A DNA stretch of 64,000 nt from Undaria pinnatifida (taxonomy: Eukaryota > Sar > Phaeophyceae > Laminariales > Alariaceae). The stretch spans positions 13,484,379 through 13,548,378 of the forward strand of contig JABAKD010000026.1 of NCBI GenBank assembly GCA_012845835.1. The letters run 5' to 3'. The position numbers and the translations under genes are program-made. Below, piece by piece: positions 53,229 through 62,639 of this stretch (its first letter is position 1; each line of letters begins with the position of its first letter). The notes beneath the pieces are model-generated. The model was not told the origin of the DNA. It saw nothing but the letters and a program-made list of their open reading frames with translations, and did no database searches.

Positions 53229-53666
53229 TCAGAAAAATATATTGTCTACACCGACAAATGATTCTTTATTATCTACATGACCTTGATTTGCTCCAGCTAA
53301 GATGCTGTCGTGGAAGGTGTTGAAACCTGATCCTGGGATAACGGTGTACAAATTGGTTGTGATGTGGGCAATAATATGTGCACGGACGATGTGATGTAAA
53401 GCTGGGTTGTTGTGCACACGACGCGAGATACATTTTAATAAACATGCACCATCACCATTCTCGGGAATAATGGACCATTGACCAGAATTGTTATTGTTGC
53501 CGCTGTTGTTGTCTTGATCATTTTCGCTGTCTGATGGGTTTGTACTGCTGTCGCTGCTGTTACAGGAATCTTTGGTGTCAATTTGTTGTTTGTTTTCTGT
53601 GTCCAGTATTTTTCCCCGCGTGCTTATACCGATGTTTGTTGCCGATATGGTCTGTTGTGTGCACAT
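53229..53666 (-). CDS. OTU front-half ORF, unit 7 (array B)
   Basis: 145 codons; same variants as unit 5 throughout, so units 5-6 and 7 (with its spacer) look like a 1300-bp block that was duplicated: unit order alternates ISTRGKIL and ISARGKML types. Confidence 0.6.
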   Translation of the reverse strand: MCTQQTISATNIGISTRGKILDTENKQQIDTKDSCNSSDSSTNPSDSENDQDNNSGNNNNSGQWSIIPENGDGACLLKCISRRVHNNPALHHIVRAHIIAHITTNLYTVIPGSGFNTFHDSILAGANQGHVDNKESFVGVDNIFF

Positions 53667-53878
53667 CGTTACTTTTGCTTGAGTTGTGTTGCTACTTTAT
53701 ATCTCTTTATACAGGTTTCGCTACTGCTGTATGGTATGCACCGCCGTGTCAATTGTGAGGGAGAACTCACAGTAAACTTAGAGTCTATGGACTACGTGCT
53801 GCTTGCTGGTGGTGCTGCTGACGGAACTTTGCAAGACAAACGGAACTTTTTCGGGTATGTTGGCGTTGTTTGTTCCGT

Positions 53879-54322
53879 TCAGAAAAATATATTGTCTACA
53901 CCGACAAATGATTCTTTATTATCTACATGACCTTGATTTGCTCCAGCTAAAATGCTGTCGTGGAAGGTGTTGAAACCTGATCCTGGGATAACGGTGTACA
54001 AATTGGTTGTGATGTGGGCAATAATATGTGCACGGACGATGTGATGTAAAGCTGGGTTGTTGTGCACACGACGCGAGATACATCTTAATAAACATGCACC
54101 ATCATCACCATTCTCGGGAATAATGGACCATTGACCAGAATTGTTATTGTTGCCGCTGTTGTTGTCTTCATCATTTTCGCTGTCTGATGGGTTTGTACTG
54201 CTGCTGTCGCTGCTGTTAGAGGAATCATTGGTGTCAATTTGTTGTTTGTTTTCTGTGTCCAGCATTTTTCCCCGCGTGCTTATACCGATGTTTGTTGCCG
54301 ATATGGTCTGTTGTGTGCACAT
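53879..54322 (-). CDS. OTU front-half ORF, unit 8, 5'-most (array B)
   Basis: 147 codons; one extra Ser in the acidic stretch (SSDSSSTNPSD) and the NGDDGACLLRCIS form. It lies next to the common right part of the element and may be closest to an original promoter: the spacer on its 5' side has TTATAAAGAGATATAAAG on the minus strand. C-terminal tail as in the others. Confidence 0.6.
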   Translation of the reverse strand: MCTQQTISATNIGISTRGKMLDTENKQQIDTNDSSNSSDSSSTNPSDSENDEDNNSGNNNNSGQWSIIPENGDDGACLLRCISRRVHNNPALHHIVRAHIIAHITTNLYTVIPGSGFNTFHDSILAGANQGHVDNKESFVGVDNIFF

Positions 54323-54372
54323 CGTTACTTTTGCTTGAGTTGTGTTGCTACTTTATATCTCTTTATAATGGT
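54323..54372 (-). promoter_or_regulatory. TATA-like boxes upstream of OTU unit 8 (repeated in each long unit)
   Basis: On the minus strand TATAAAGAGATATAAAG ends about 28 bp before the ATG. The same arrangement precedes units at 32871, 50737, 51719, 52366, 53019 and 53666. Distance is typical for a TATA box with a short leader. Prediction only. Confidence 0.4.
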
Positions 54373-54479
54373 TTCGCTACTGCTGTATGGTATGCACCGC
54401 CGTGTCAATTGTGAGGGAGAACTCACAGTAAACTTAGAGTCTATGGACTACGTGCTGCTTGCTGGTGGTGCTCTATTGT

Positions 54480-55920
54480 AAAACCGCTGTGTATGTTCTT
54501 TTGATGAGAGTAAACGTCTTGTGTATTTATTCTCCTCGGTCCATCCAGAAAAAAATCCCGGTCTCAATAAAATTTGATTTTTTATGATCTATATATTATT
54601 GCCGCTCTCTGCGGTTGCTTGCTGCTGCTGTGATCGTAGACAGTTCATACCGATGTTTGTTGCCGATATGGTCTGTTGTGTGCACATCGTTACTTTTGCT
54701 TGGGTTGTGTTGCTACTTTATATCTCTTAATACAGGTTTCGCTACTGCTGTATGGTAACCACCGTGTCAATTGTGAGGGAGAACTCACTGTAATAATGAC
54801 ATAGTTCACGTCGTTGCAGCGGGTACATATACACCGCGCCCGCGTCTAGCAGTGCGGGAAAGTTCTCTCGCAAATACATTTTGATGCCACCCCGATGTAC
54901 GTGCGAGGACTAAAGTTCCACCGTGTGTGTAGTAGACGTATTTAAGCCTGACGATATGCCTATATTTTAGGCTCTAAACCAAATTAGGCCCTATCGTGTC
55001 TTAAATGTCTACAAAATAGGTCTATTTTATCGACCTAACGACCACGGCAGACCACGGTGAGATATGGATTTTCCCAAAATATGCACTTTGGCACATTTTG
55101 GCCCAAGTGCATATTTGAAGCAATTTTCCGAGTATTTTCCAGCAAACAACAGCATTTCAGACGACACAAGCTCGAGGAAACATCAGACGGATGCCTACAT
55201 TTCGAGGGTGGAAATTGAACCGGGTTGAGGGCCAGTCCTGCTGTGCTGCTGTACTGACTGCCACACTGAGGCACACCGAAGGCGGCAGACGCCTGCGAGG
55301 TATCCTACATATGAAGCGAGTATGGAGTACGAAGCACTCAATGTTTTTGCCAGGCACCAGTTATTTGTTTTGGCCGTTTGTTCAAGCTCGCACAGCATGG
55401 GCAGGGGAGGGTCTTTCTCGAAGTTTCCACCCACTCATGTGCTGACTCATGACATAAATCCTCGTCTTGCCATCTGCGTCTGGAGTAGTGCAGAAATATC
55501 GTAGTCTATTTTCAAGTAGTTTGATCTTTCCTCGGCTTTTCTTTTTATGCGTACTGAAAGAGACCACTATTTCGAGTTTTAGACATATGGTGTTTTTTTT
55601 ATGCGTTTAAGGTCGAAGTATCGAATGGCCTAGCTCTTCCAGTTGGAAGAACTTAAGACCTAACCTCGAGGCTTAAATACGTCTAGTGTGTGGTTGCCCG
55701 GGGACAGAAGCGTCTCATACCCCGCAAAATAGAGCCAGTCTCGGCGGCTTTCCGCGGCCATAGCTCGCGCCACGGACGTCCCATGAGCCCGGCACGCGGC
55801 TGATAATATACCGACGGGTAGTCTGATCGCATTGCAGAAGAAAGCACACAAAAAAACTCTGCGCCGGCGGAGAAAAAGGGACGGACTAGGCAAAAAAATC
55901 AAAATGGTACATATGCATAT
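54480..55920. other. Shared right part of OTU element (copy B)
   Basis: Matches 33030-34469. Begins with a partial OTU N-terminal fragment (54650-54790). ORFs up to 93 codons (55941-55660 minus) are not recognised. Confidence 0.7.
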
Positions 55921-56300
55921 ATCACAGCTGACGCAATTCATGCCTCCACCAGAAACATATTAAAGTAAAATCGGGAGTCAGTCTACGGTGTGCCAGGTCC
56001 AGGCCGGTGCATACGTCTCACTACTCACGCCTGGAGAAACCAAATATTCCGATTGCCACCCAAGTAAGACTTCACCACGTATATATTACACGTAGTATCT
56101 ATCACTACGCATACGCACGACAGGCATAAGTCAATTGGAGAAAAAAGAAACAAAGAAAATAAAAGAAGATAAAGGAAAGGAAAGAAAATAGAAGAAAACG
56201 AAACAAGACGAAAAAGGCAAGCAAAGAGAAGAAAATGACAAGAAAAGCAAGAAAAGACAAAACAAGAAAGCAAGTCACGTCCATCATCAACATACAAATG
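55918..56300 (-). repeat. LINE 3' region, upstream piece, split by OTU element
   Basis: Reverse-strand match to 42180-42385 and 44980-45195, including the tract of purines (56145-56275), TACGCATACGCACGACAG and CAGCTGACGCAATTCATGCC. Its continuation is at 49675-49530. Confidence 0.87.
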
Positions 56301-56845
56301 CACGACTATGATCCCTACTTACTGCAGCAGTATGATGGGGATTTTTTACAGCAATGTTCCTAGTCGTTTCGGGACAAAATATGACACCAATTTGGAATTA
56401 TGTCTTGCCAAGTCTTATTTTATCAACCTCTTCATACATCAAGATCCAAACAATAACTGGAGAGTACCGTTCGAAATACAAATATTTGCGCGCGTCTCTC
56501 TTGGACGGCGGCCGTCGAACAAAGTGATTTGACCGAGAAATGCTACAGCACTGCCCACTGAGCGATACTTAATCACTTGACTCAGAAGGGGCTCAGTGGG
56601 TATCGATACTACATATGAAGTATAAAATAAGTTAAACTCCAAAATAACCTTTCATCATAAAGTCGTCAGCGCCCACGCTTGAAAAATACAAATATGAAGT
56701 CGGTTGTAATCGAACTCACGATACATACGATAGAACTACCCACTGTCACTTCACTCAGTAACACTCACAGAGAGTGGGTGATGCGAAAAAAAATCAAATA
56801 AGTTTTCAAGTTCGTTAATTAATTACCACCAACTTTGTAAGGGCT
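56301..56845. other. Unique sequence with tRNA-like fragments
   Basis: Around 56700-56770 the minus strand has GTGAGTTCGATTACAACC, a box-B-like element, preceded by TGGGTAGTTCTATCG; comparable to the tRNA-like segment of R1. Not a foldable tRNA. No gene seen. Confidence 0.35.
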
Positions 56846-56849
56846 CTCT

Positions 56850-57480
56850 CCGGAGATATCCCCTCTCCACGAACTACAGCAGTTAGTAGTACTCAGGAGA
56901 ACACCATAAATAACAACCATCATGACCATTCATAACGTCTCCAGCGCGCACGCTCCTGAAGACCAAATATGATCTGGGTGAGAATCGTACTCACGACACA
57001 TCCTTCGTTGGTTCTATTGACTAGAACTATGCCAACTAAGCGGAACGGAAACGACGCACAGCAGTAGTAGCTGCGACAGGGCAAGCGCTTCGAGGCGGCC
57101 ATGAAAGAAGCATCGTCGGGAAGAAATTTAGATGACAATTTGGAAATGACGCCACATTTGAAGCGTTGTCCCTTATTTATTCGTTTAAGCTCTACGTATG
57201 CCAAGATCCAAGAATAGTTCGGGCGTATATACCGCCCAAAATACAAAAACGAAAGCTCACTTCTAGCCTGTCTCGCTCAGCGTCTATCCGTGTTCGCGTC
57301 AATGTGCGGAACGGATATGACAGGGCGATGGGCTTTGGAGCCGGCCCCTGAAGATAACGCTCGAACGAAGCTATTTGACCGAGAATTCCAGTTCCGCGAA
57401 TCGCATGCTGAGGCCGAGACGAAAACAAACTGCTAACGGAATCCCCGAAAAAAAAACGATCATATATAGTCTAGACCATA
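56850..57480 (-). repeat. Dispersed repeat R1 (copy 2, inverted)
   Basis: Inverted match to 205-855. tRNA-like part at 56970-57050 (minus): TTCCGCTTAGTTGGCATAG, then a perfect T-arm GTGAG-TACGATT-CTCAC. This copy keeps the box A side better than copy 1. Confidence 0.78.
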
Positions 57481-57512
57481 TGTATATATATATATATATG
57501 TGTGTGTGAATA
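57478..57512. repeat. TA/TG dinucleotide microsatellite
   Basis: (TA)n followed by (TG)n immediately at the end of repeat R1. Confidence 0.85.
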
Positions 57513-57514
57513 AA

Positions 57515-58795
57515 TTGACGGCCTCCCTGTACTTCCACCCTGCCACACCGGGCGTTTAGGGTAGTGATCGTGTCCTCGTTTGCCTTCGTGGCTGTCAGAG
57601 ATTCTTCCGTACGTTCCGCGTATAGCGTCTCAGTGCCGGTCGGTCACCCACGGCAGGCGGCATGATGTGCTGTTGTCCGCCGTGCTAAAGGTGTCTTGGC
57701 TTGTTTGCGTTGACTAGCGTTGCGTTGCTACAGTGCAACAGCACAGACAGGCACCACAGCGACATCACGCCCCTCGCATCTCTGCTACTGCTCCATTGAG
57801 TGTGGGACGAAAGCGTCGCCCCCCCAAATTGTTTCGCTCTTGTCTTGCAACTTACAAATGTATAGATATATATCTCACCTGCGGTGAGCTGGTGTCAGGC
57901 TGGGACTCGACCTCAACGCAGGACGGGCTGGCGGAAAACGGATGCATCAATCTAATTGTTCGAGGCTGTCATTTCGGCAACCCGTTGCCTTTTTAAACGC
58001 CGCGTATCCGCCGCGGTGGAGAGCCGCGCGACTGCCCATCCATGTCGACCTCAACCACCCCAAATGGTGGGGCTTGGATTAATGTTAGTGTGAGCTTTAG
58101 GTTTGGTGTCGCAGGTGAATCTGAGCGGACGCCGAACATAGAAACGCACCTAGAACGACCGGCTGGATCTGTTTTCTCTGGTTGTCCAGCAGTCAGCAAG
58201 ACCCAAAGGCTAGATTGCTTGATACTGATGGTGTTTACAAACTCTTTAACCGGCGCTGTCGAGGGGCCTGGACTGCCGCTGAACGGTACCGTTGATAGGT
58301 ACAACTGCGGTACCCCATAAGCATTATAGACAGGTCCGCAAATACGAAAGTGCCCCACAATTTTGTTTCAAGGTTCAGGTTTTGGTCGAAACCAAGACAA
58401 ATAGCCCTGTACGGCCTGAACTTCCTCTCGACGATCTAGGTGAGGAGCACAAATATCAGGGAACAGAAGTACAGAGACCAAGTTTCAGCACTACTAGTCT
58501 AAACATGTATTTTTCAACCGTAAGCTGAGTCACTGAAAAATACGTGCCTGTCTCTCGCACTTGCTCGTGTGGTTATCGTGAGTCTTGGGTTGGGATCAGT
58601 GTCTGGGTGGGTGGGGGTGGTTGCACGTAAGACAAGGTAATGTGCGCGCCACTTGCAGTACTATACCGTGCGGTACTTGAGAGAGACGACGCCACGCGTA
58701 GCATGAAGTTGCCGCTAGAGTCGTACGGCTGATACATGGGATGTAAACCCTCATACGTATTTTAAAGTTCTTATTCTTTCCAAAGTTGACGTCGA
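57515..58795. other. Unrecognised ORFs
   Basis: Plus ORFs 57733-57996 (87 codons) and 58042-58320 (92 codons) have fairly even composition and could be exons of an unknown gene, but I see no domain and no convincing splice signals. Least repeat-like part of the window together with 59.1-60.6 kb. Confidence 0.35.
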
Positions 58796-58799
58796 ATAT

Positions 58800-58925
58800 T
58801 CGACGCAAATTGTTGTCGTTGTTGTTATTGTTGTTGTTGTTGTTGTTCTACATTAACTCGCATAATCAAGTCCGTGGTCACAGGACAGACTCCAGTCACT
58901 CTGGTGATGAGGAATACGTCTGGGG
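58800..58925 (-). repeat. LINE 3' tail fragment
   Basis: TTGTTGTCGTTGTTGTTATTG tract, then CATAATCAAGTCCGTGGTCA and CTCCAGTCACTCTGGTGATG as in the tail at 49530. Confidence 0.85.
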
Positions 58926-58959
58926 CGACGCACAAACAATCGAAAGGTTGCAGAGATGG

Positions 58960-59110
58960 GTTAATTCCTTCAAACGTATCAGCGCCGGGAGACCATGCAC
59001 GACCCGATCCAGACCAATCTGCGCGATAAAAACTGAAGGCAAGAACCGGGGGGGAGAAGGGACGACACCTGTGACCACCAGAAGCTGGAAAGTAAAGTGT
59101 GAGTGAAATA
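58960..59110 (+). repeat. Short dispersed repeat R4
   Basis: Shares GAAGGCAA(G/C)AACCG, GGAGAAGGGA, GACGACACCTGTGACCAC and GCTGGAAAGTA with 49030-49120 (+), and a diverged inverted match near 36490-36545. Confidence 0.65.
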
Positions 59111-60680
59111 TGTGCAAACCTGCGGGCAGGTGGGCCTACTCTTAGTAATAACGTATTCTCCTCCCCTTGCTTGATCTGGCAAACACGTGACTCCCATTCA
59201 CCCTCTCCCGCACTCTCTTCCCCCCCCCCCGTCTCCACCTCTTCCTCCTCCCCCCCTTCATCGCTATCTTCACCTTGTGCCTGCTTTTCCCCTTCCGTTC
59301 AATACACCGTCGTCTTCTTGCACGGACGGCTTGGACACTCTACTACTGTTGCACGGTCCTCGAAAGGTGAGACTGTGCATATTGTATGCGCCCGTCGGCC
59401 CTTACCTGTCTTCGGTAGGCCTGTTAGAGTGCTTGGCAGGTGGGTACCTCTGTAGTAGTACTTTGATCTTGATATTTGACTTGCTAACAGTATCAACGTT
59501 TAATCCAATAGGTGGTAATGTGGCGATCGTGCAGATAAAGGCAGGCCTATCTACCTGGCATGAAAGTAGATGCCATATTCTTGTACTTGTGTGGGGGGAA
59601 TCGACGTCGTGATCACGGGTGGCCGTTGCTTCCCCCCTCTCTCCCCCCGACGGCCTCTCCTGGGAGGTATGGTGCCTTGGCACATCGCATGCCGTATTTC
59701 GACTTTGGTTTGTAGAACCGTCTTTGTGCGACTCCGGACTCACCTTCCAAAATGGCGTTCGACTCAACGTATGTATGCTGGCACCGCCGGTATTACAAAC
59801 ATCAGCATGGCGGCGCTGGTGACTTGTCCATAACGTAGAATACTCGGCATGGTAGTGGCTGCATGGTTGTGCCGTTCATGTTGTTTGCTGTTTTCGCTTC
59901 TGGCTGACCTCTCCTGCTGTCAATATCAATGATCGAGAAACACCAGCGTGTTTAAACGTAGATACGCGCGATTCGTGAACCGTCTGCCACCGCTTGTAAG
60001 GATCTCAAATGTCACTATGGAGTCGTTACAAACGGCTGGATGGAGTAAAACAGCCCCCACGGCTCATACGGACATTCAATTCCAACTGGTTCTCGTGTTT
60101 GAAGCCCGATATATGTCATGCGAGTCGCCTTCCATAGGCTCTCAGTTCTGTCAAGGGCCATTTCAAAATGTCGCAGAATGTAGAGTCGCCTTCAATTGAC
60201 GATCACCACTCGCGCAATTGCTACTAAAATCTCTTGTGAGAAGATATTGCGACTTACGTAGTGTTTGTCCGGTGCTCAAAATATTGATCACATTACTCTG
60301 TACCAACGGTTTGTTTAGCAATTTCGGGGTGTTGAACCGTATTGCTTAAGTTTGATGTTGAATCTGAGACCGTGAGTCCTACACGGAGGTACCACTTACT
60401 TTTCATCAGTGGACATTGCTATGAAGGGTTCTGTCGCGCGTACCACGCAAAAACTGACGTGGAGCTCTAGCTGTGGCGGTAAAAGTTGGGCTACTGTCGC
60501 CGTATACTCTGGCATGGAGGGTGTGTGTCGAAAAGCGTCACATAGTATCTTTAACTCGATTCTTCAGTCCTTCTTCATTCAACATGCATTACGCAATTCG
60601 ATTGATGAAGAGTTTATAAGGTTTACGAGATAACAGCCAGACGCACCCGAAATCATGTAGCTTATGTACGTGGAAAACCG
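59111..60680. other. Unrecognised ORFs
   Basis: ORFs 59767-59402 (minus, 121 codons), 59948-60199 and 60409-60633 (plus) have no recognised motif. TTGACTTGCTAACAG near 59478 resembles a branch point plus 3' splice site, so a spliced host gene is possible, but nothing identifies it. Confidence 0.35.
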
Positions 60681-60682
60681 AG

Positions 60683-60715
60683 AATGTGCGAGTTAATGTG
60701 AGAAGAACAATATTT
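60683..60715 (+). repeat. LINE 3' end, minimal fragment
   Basis: GTGCGAGTTAATGTGAGAAGAACAATATT only; matches the last 25 bp of the LINE tail. Confidence 0.55.
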
Positions 60716-61830
60716 ACATGAGTTATTAATTAGTAACTTACACTGCAACATTTTGTAAACACACTTTTTTTGGTGAATTTGATAACCGATTCTGAGATTG
60801 GGAACAGGGGAAAACATCACACAAATCCAAACTTTTTTGGTTGGAGAAAAGTATACGCATTGCGCGTATACGAGTGTTGGCCGGAGTTTTGGTTGTACAT
60901 ATTATTACCTGATGATGATGGCCATAAGTATACATAGTTGTTTCGGCCACTCGTACGTAGGTCCTCCGCCCCCATTTCCGCCTCGGTAAGGCATGCTGCG
61001 AGGCATGCCCTTACAGGCTTGTATCGAGTGGAGGGGGGGGTCTTTCGGGCGGGTGTGAGGCCGGACTCACCCTCAAGGAGTGATACCTTCGTGCTGCTGC
61101 GTGTAGCCGCGAGGATTAGGCGTGGCGGTAGAGTTGGGTCGTACGTGGAGCGTTAGGCATGGTCACCTCCGATTTGCGCGTCTTATTAGGCAGCAGATGC
61201 GGAGCATCGATGCTTAATCGGGATGCTCGTGCGCGGAGGCAGGCGCCACTACGAGCCACACTACGGCGCAGTGTTGGTTTGAGTGGGGAGAACTGCGACG
61301 GCAGGAGGCTGGATTCGACGACGGAGGAGGAGGGCGACTGAGCGTCGACGGGCGTGGAAGAGACGGATTGAACTCTCCCTGAACTAGAACTTTTTTTTGT
61401 CAGATCAGCACCGCAAGCTGCGAGGAGCATTTCGTTTATTGGGACGGGGGAGAAGGGGAACCAACTGGAGTTACGGGTCAACGAGAGCAAGTGCAAAGGA
61501 GCGGGCCGAGTGAGCTAAGGCGATGACGCGGCCATGGAGGACCATAGCAGGAGGATGGCATACGGAGAATCACGACCCGCATGCACACCATCATCATCGA
61601 GAGCAGCGATCGTCTTTTTTCAGGGTTTTTTTGTACGAGGCAGAGTACGTAGTACAACATGTTACTTACGTCACTGATTTTTGTAGAGTTGGTAAAGTTG
61701 TATACCCTTCCCGGGGAACGACCCCCCGCAATTTTCAATTTTCCAGGCACGTGCGTCGCAACTGCGATTCAACCTGTCAGATGATCCGGAAAGACGGGGC
61801 GATCACTGATAGGTGTATGGTAGTTTTTGG
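60716..61830. other. Unrecognised sequence
   Basis: A minus ORF 61496-61116 (126 codons, Ser-rich) has no known motif. An imperfect hairpin GTAAGGCATGC / GCATGCCCTTAC lies at 60986-61014. Nothing else supported. Confidence 0.4.
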
Positions 61831-61837
61831 TTCGATT

Positions 61838-62315
61838 GCTACTTTTTCACTGAATGCACGCGAGTCGTCACTCTGACAGCACTCCAGACAGCAAGCGCGT
61901 TGGTCTGTGCTCACGATTACCATGCGGTTCGTATCGTTCAGGCAGCCCAACCGCTTGCTATTTTTTCACTGCATGCCCCCGGGTCGTCACTCTGACAGCA
62001 CTCCAGACAGCAGGCGCGTTCGTCTGTGCTCACGATTACCATGCGGTTCGTACCGTTCAGGCAGCCCAACCGCTTGCTATTTTTTCACTGCATGCCCCCG
62101 GGTCGTCACTCTGACAGCACTCCAGACAGAAGGCGCGTTCGTCTGTGCTCACGATTACCATGCGGTTCGTACCATTCAGGCAGCCCAACCGCGTGCTATT
62201 TTTTCACTGCATGCGCCCGGGTCGTCACTCTGACAGCACTCCAGACAGAAGGCGCGTTCGTCTGTGCTCACATTTGAAGTGGGGTTCGTACGGTGCAGGC
62301 AGCCCAACCGCTGTA
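61838..62315. repeat. 119-bp tandem repeat, four copies
   Basis: The marker CTCCAGACAG occurs at 61882, 62001, 62120 and 62239, exactly 119 bp apart. Copies 2 and 3 differ at few positions; the first and last are more diverged at their outer sides. 119 is not a multiple of three, so the peptide frames rotate; overlapping ORFs here are artefacts. Confidence 0.95.
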
Positions 62316-62584
62316 GTTTGCAGTCGCGAGTTGGTTGGTTGTGGGAACGGGATAACTCTATGCCGTGGTTGAGTGGATACCCGCGGGCATGTGAGTTCAG
62401 TATGCACATTAGATCATTTCGCTTGTGCGCCTTCTTCGAATCGTGCGTTTGTATGCGGGAAAGCGTCGTATTTCCCGGGCGAATTTTGATATAGTTTGGT
62501 TTTTATTTAGCTCTTCTCTAGGGCTCCAGCCAATTTGTGTGACCAAGGACTCTAGATGTTTGTCAAGAGTTAATGATTGACCGG

Positions 62585-62628
62585 TCGCCCCGGTGGCGTA
62601 TCAGGTTATCCTCGAGCCTGGTATTATT
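62585..62628 (+). repeat. Truncated tRNA-like head
   Basis: GCCCCGGTGGCGTATCAGG ... CCTCGAGCCTGGTAT, the first half of the head at 48844; cut directly before the next repeat. Confidence 0.6.
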
Positions 62629-62639
62629 AAAAAAAAAGA

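Larger units (their letters stand above)
49676..55920 (-). mobile_element. OTU element, long copy (B): eight OTU units, inserted in a LINE tail
   Basis: Ends identical to the copy at 31683-34469. It sits within one LINE 3' tail: LINE sequence stops at CGCATA on the left and resumes TATATCACAGCTGACGC on the right. GCATA occurs at both junctions (49674-49678 and 55915-55919), a possible 5-bp target duplication, but copy A lacks a matching left GCATA. The interior is an array of long (about 650 bp) and short (about 330 bp) tandem units (starts near 50022, 50352, 50998, 51336, 51980, 52630, 53280 and 53930), then a common right part. The array is on the minus strand. Confidence 0.82.

Noticed and set aside
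50559-54481. Plus-strand ORFs of 64-115 codons repeated with each OTU unit (for example 51636-51980)
   Set aside because: Antisense to the OTU ORFs over most of their length; conserved only because the DNA was recently duplicated; no domain.
49676-55920. OTU element as a typical Helitron
   Set aside because: Ends lack 5' TC and 3' CTRR, and no Rep/helicase is present; kept only as an open relation to Helentron-type OTU genes.
57733-58320. Host gene exons at 57.7-58.3 kb
   Set aside because: Two ORFs with normal-looking composition but no recognisable domain, splice sites or homologue known to me; mentioned only as unassigned.
61838-62315. Repeat protein encoded by the 119-bp array
   Set aside because: Period gives a frame change at each unit; overlapping ORFs in all three frames show this is not selected coding sequence.
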